The position numbers and the translations under genes were made by a program. Below the pieces are notes generated by a model. The model did no database searches, was not told the origin of the DNA, and saw only the letters and a program-made list of their open reading frames with translations. Shown in pieces: positions 63,717 through 64,000 of a stretch of 64,000 bases of DNA (the stretch's first letter is position 1; the number at the start of each line of letters is the position of its first letter). Origin of the DNA: an uncultured Cytophagales bacterium (lineage in GTDB: Bacteria; Bacteroidota; Bacteroidia; Cytophagales; UBA9547); contig CAMFLX010000005.1 in the NCBI GenBank assembly GCA_945957555.1, positions 1 through 64,000 on the forward strand, in the 5' to 3' direction.

Positions 63717-64000
63717 ATGAAAGCCGTTTTCACCGTCATTACTATCTGCTGCATCATTGCCAATTTTTCAACGAGCTGTGTCCACAGAAACTGGATAGGT
63801 AGCGATTGGAAGGAATATTCTCGTGAACAAAAACAAATCGAGAGGATTCTGTATTTGAAAAGACCCACTAGGCACCAATTCCCTAAAATGACCATAGTAA
63901 ATGGCCAAAGTTATTTTATGAATCCTAAAAGTAGCGGAATCTTCATTGGTGGTTTTTATGCTTCTCAAACCGAAATCACCAACGAGCAGTTTTGCTTTTT
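63717..64000 (+). CDS. Lipoprotein with formylglycine-generating-enzyme-like domain, partial
   Basis: The first 94 codons of a gene running off the window, in frame from ATG 63717. MKAVFTVITICCIIANFSTS precedes Cys21, a lipoprotein signal with a plausible lipobox (STSC). After a charged linker (SDWKEYSREQKQIERILYLK) the segment GIFIGGFYASQTEITNEQF is the start of an FGE-sulfatase (SUMF1) domain, in which FYxxxxEVTNxQF is the usual opening. Proteins such as GldJ and GldK of the gliding/T9SS apparatus have this layout, but the fragment is too short to decide between them and other FGE-like lipoproteins. Confidence 0.75.
   Translation, partial: MKAVFTVITICCIIANFSTSCVHRNWIGSDWKEYSREQKQIERILYLKRPTRHQFPKMTIVNGQSYFMNPKSSGIFIGGFYASQTEITNEQFCF

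Overview
The window is chromosomal DNA of a member of the Bacteroidota, probably a gliding or surface-living lineage such as the Cytophagales; the genus cannot be read from the sequence. Evidence: type IX secretion (T9SS) parts (PorU, PorP/SprF) with cargo carrying T9SS C-terminal sorting domains, a Bacteroidota-type LptD, a UDP-glucose-type (GT3) glycogen synthase, moderate-to-low GC content by eye, starts without Shine-Dalgarno sequences, and many -7 boxes of the form TAnnTTTG just upstream of genes.

Layout. 1-5.1 kb: surface polysaccharide genes (two CDP-paratose 2-epimerase-like proteins, FkbM methyltransferase, GT2 glycosyltransferase, a large polytopic membrane protein). 5.1-14.2 kb: core and accessory metabolism (gcvP, glycogen synthase, GT4 glycosyltransferase, a KirBac-like potassium channel with a small membrane partner, a T9SS cargo protein). 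14.3-15.2 kb: three small minus-strand genes of unknown function, two of them paralogues, one broken by an in-frame stop. 15.3-18.9 kb: an N-acetylmuramoyl-L-alanine amidase and lptD, diverging from adjoining start codons. 18.99-19.48 kb: an array of 22 units with an exact 21-bp period between convergent genes. 19.5-35.1 kb: a three-gene minus-strand operon of a giant T9SS adhesin (about 3,490 residues), a PorP/SprF protein and an exported TPR-CHAT (caspase-like) protein. 35.7-41.5 kb: DUF4202 protein, malate:quinone oxidoreductase, an arginyl-transferase-like protein, a DUF1653 protein and a PpiD-like foldase. 41.6-52.6 kb: transglutaminase, circularly permuted ATP-grasp/alpha-E and transglutaminase-DUF2126 proteins, with the T9SS sortase porU between them on the other strand. 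52.7-61.1 kb: small proteins, a Na/Pi cotransporter, a rhomboid protease, a cold-shock operon with a structured leader, metG and a prohibitin-like protein. 61.4-64 kb: a T9SS FG-GAP cargo protein and the start of a lipoprotein with a formylglycine-generating-enzyme-like domain.

How it fits together. Much of the window serves the cell surface: polysaccharide synthesis, LPS insertion by LptD, and a T9SS route in which PorU processes cargo with C-terminal signals, of which at least three are encoded here. The most unusual parts are the 21-bp array with its higher-order repeat, the adhesin-PorP-CHAT operon, the small-gene array with a broken paralogue, and the leader of the cold-shock operon. No tRNA, rRNA, insertion sequence or CRISPR array was recognised.
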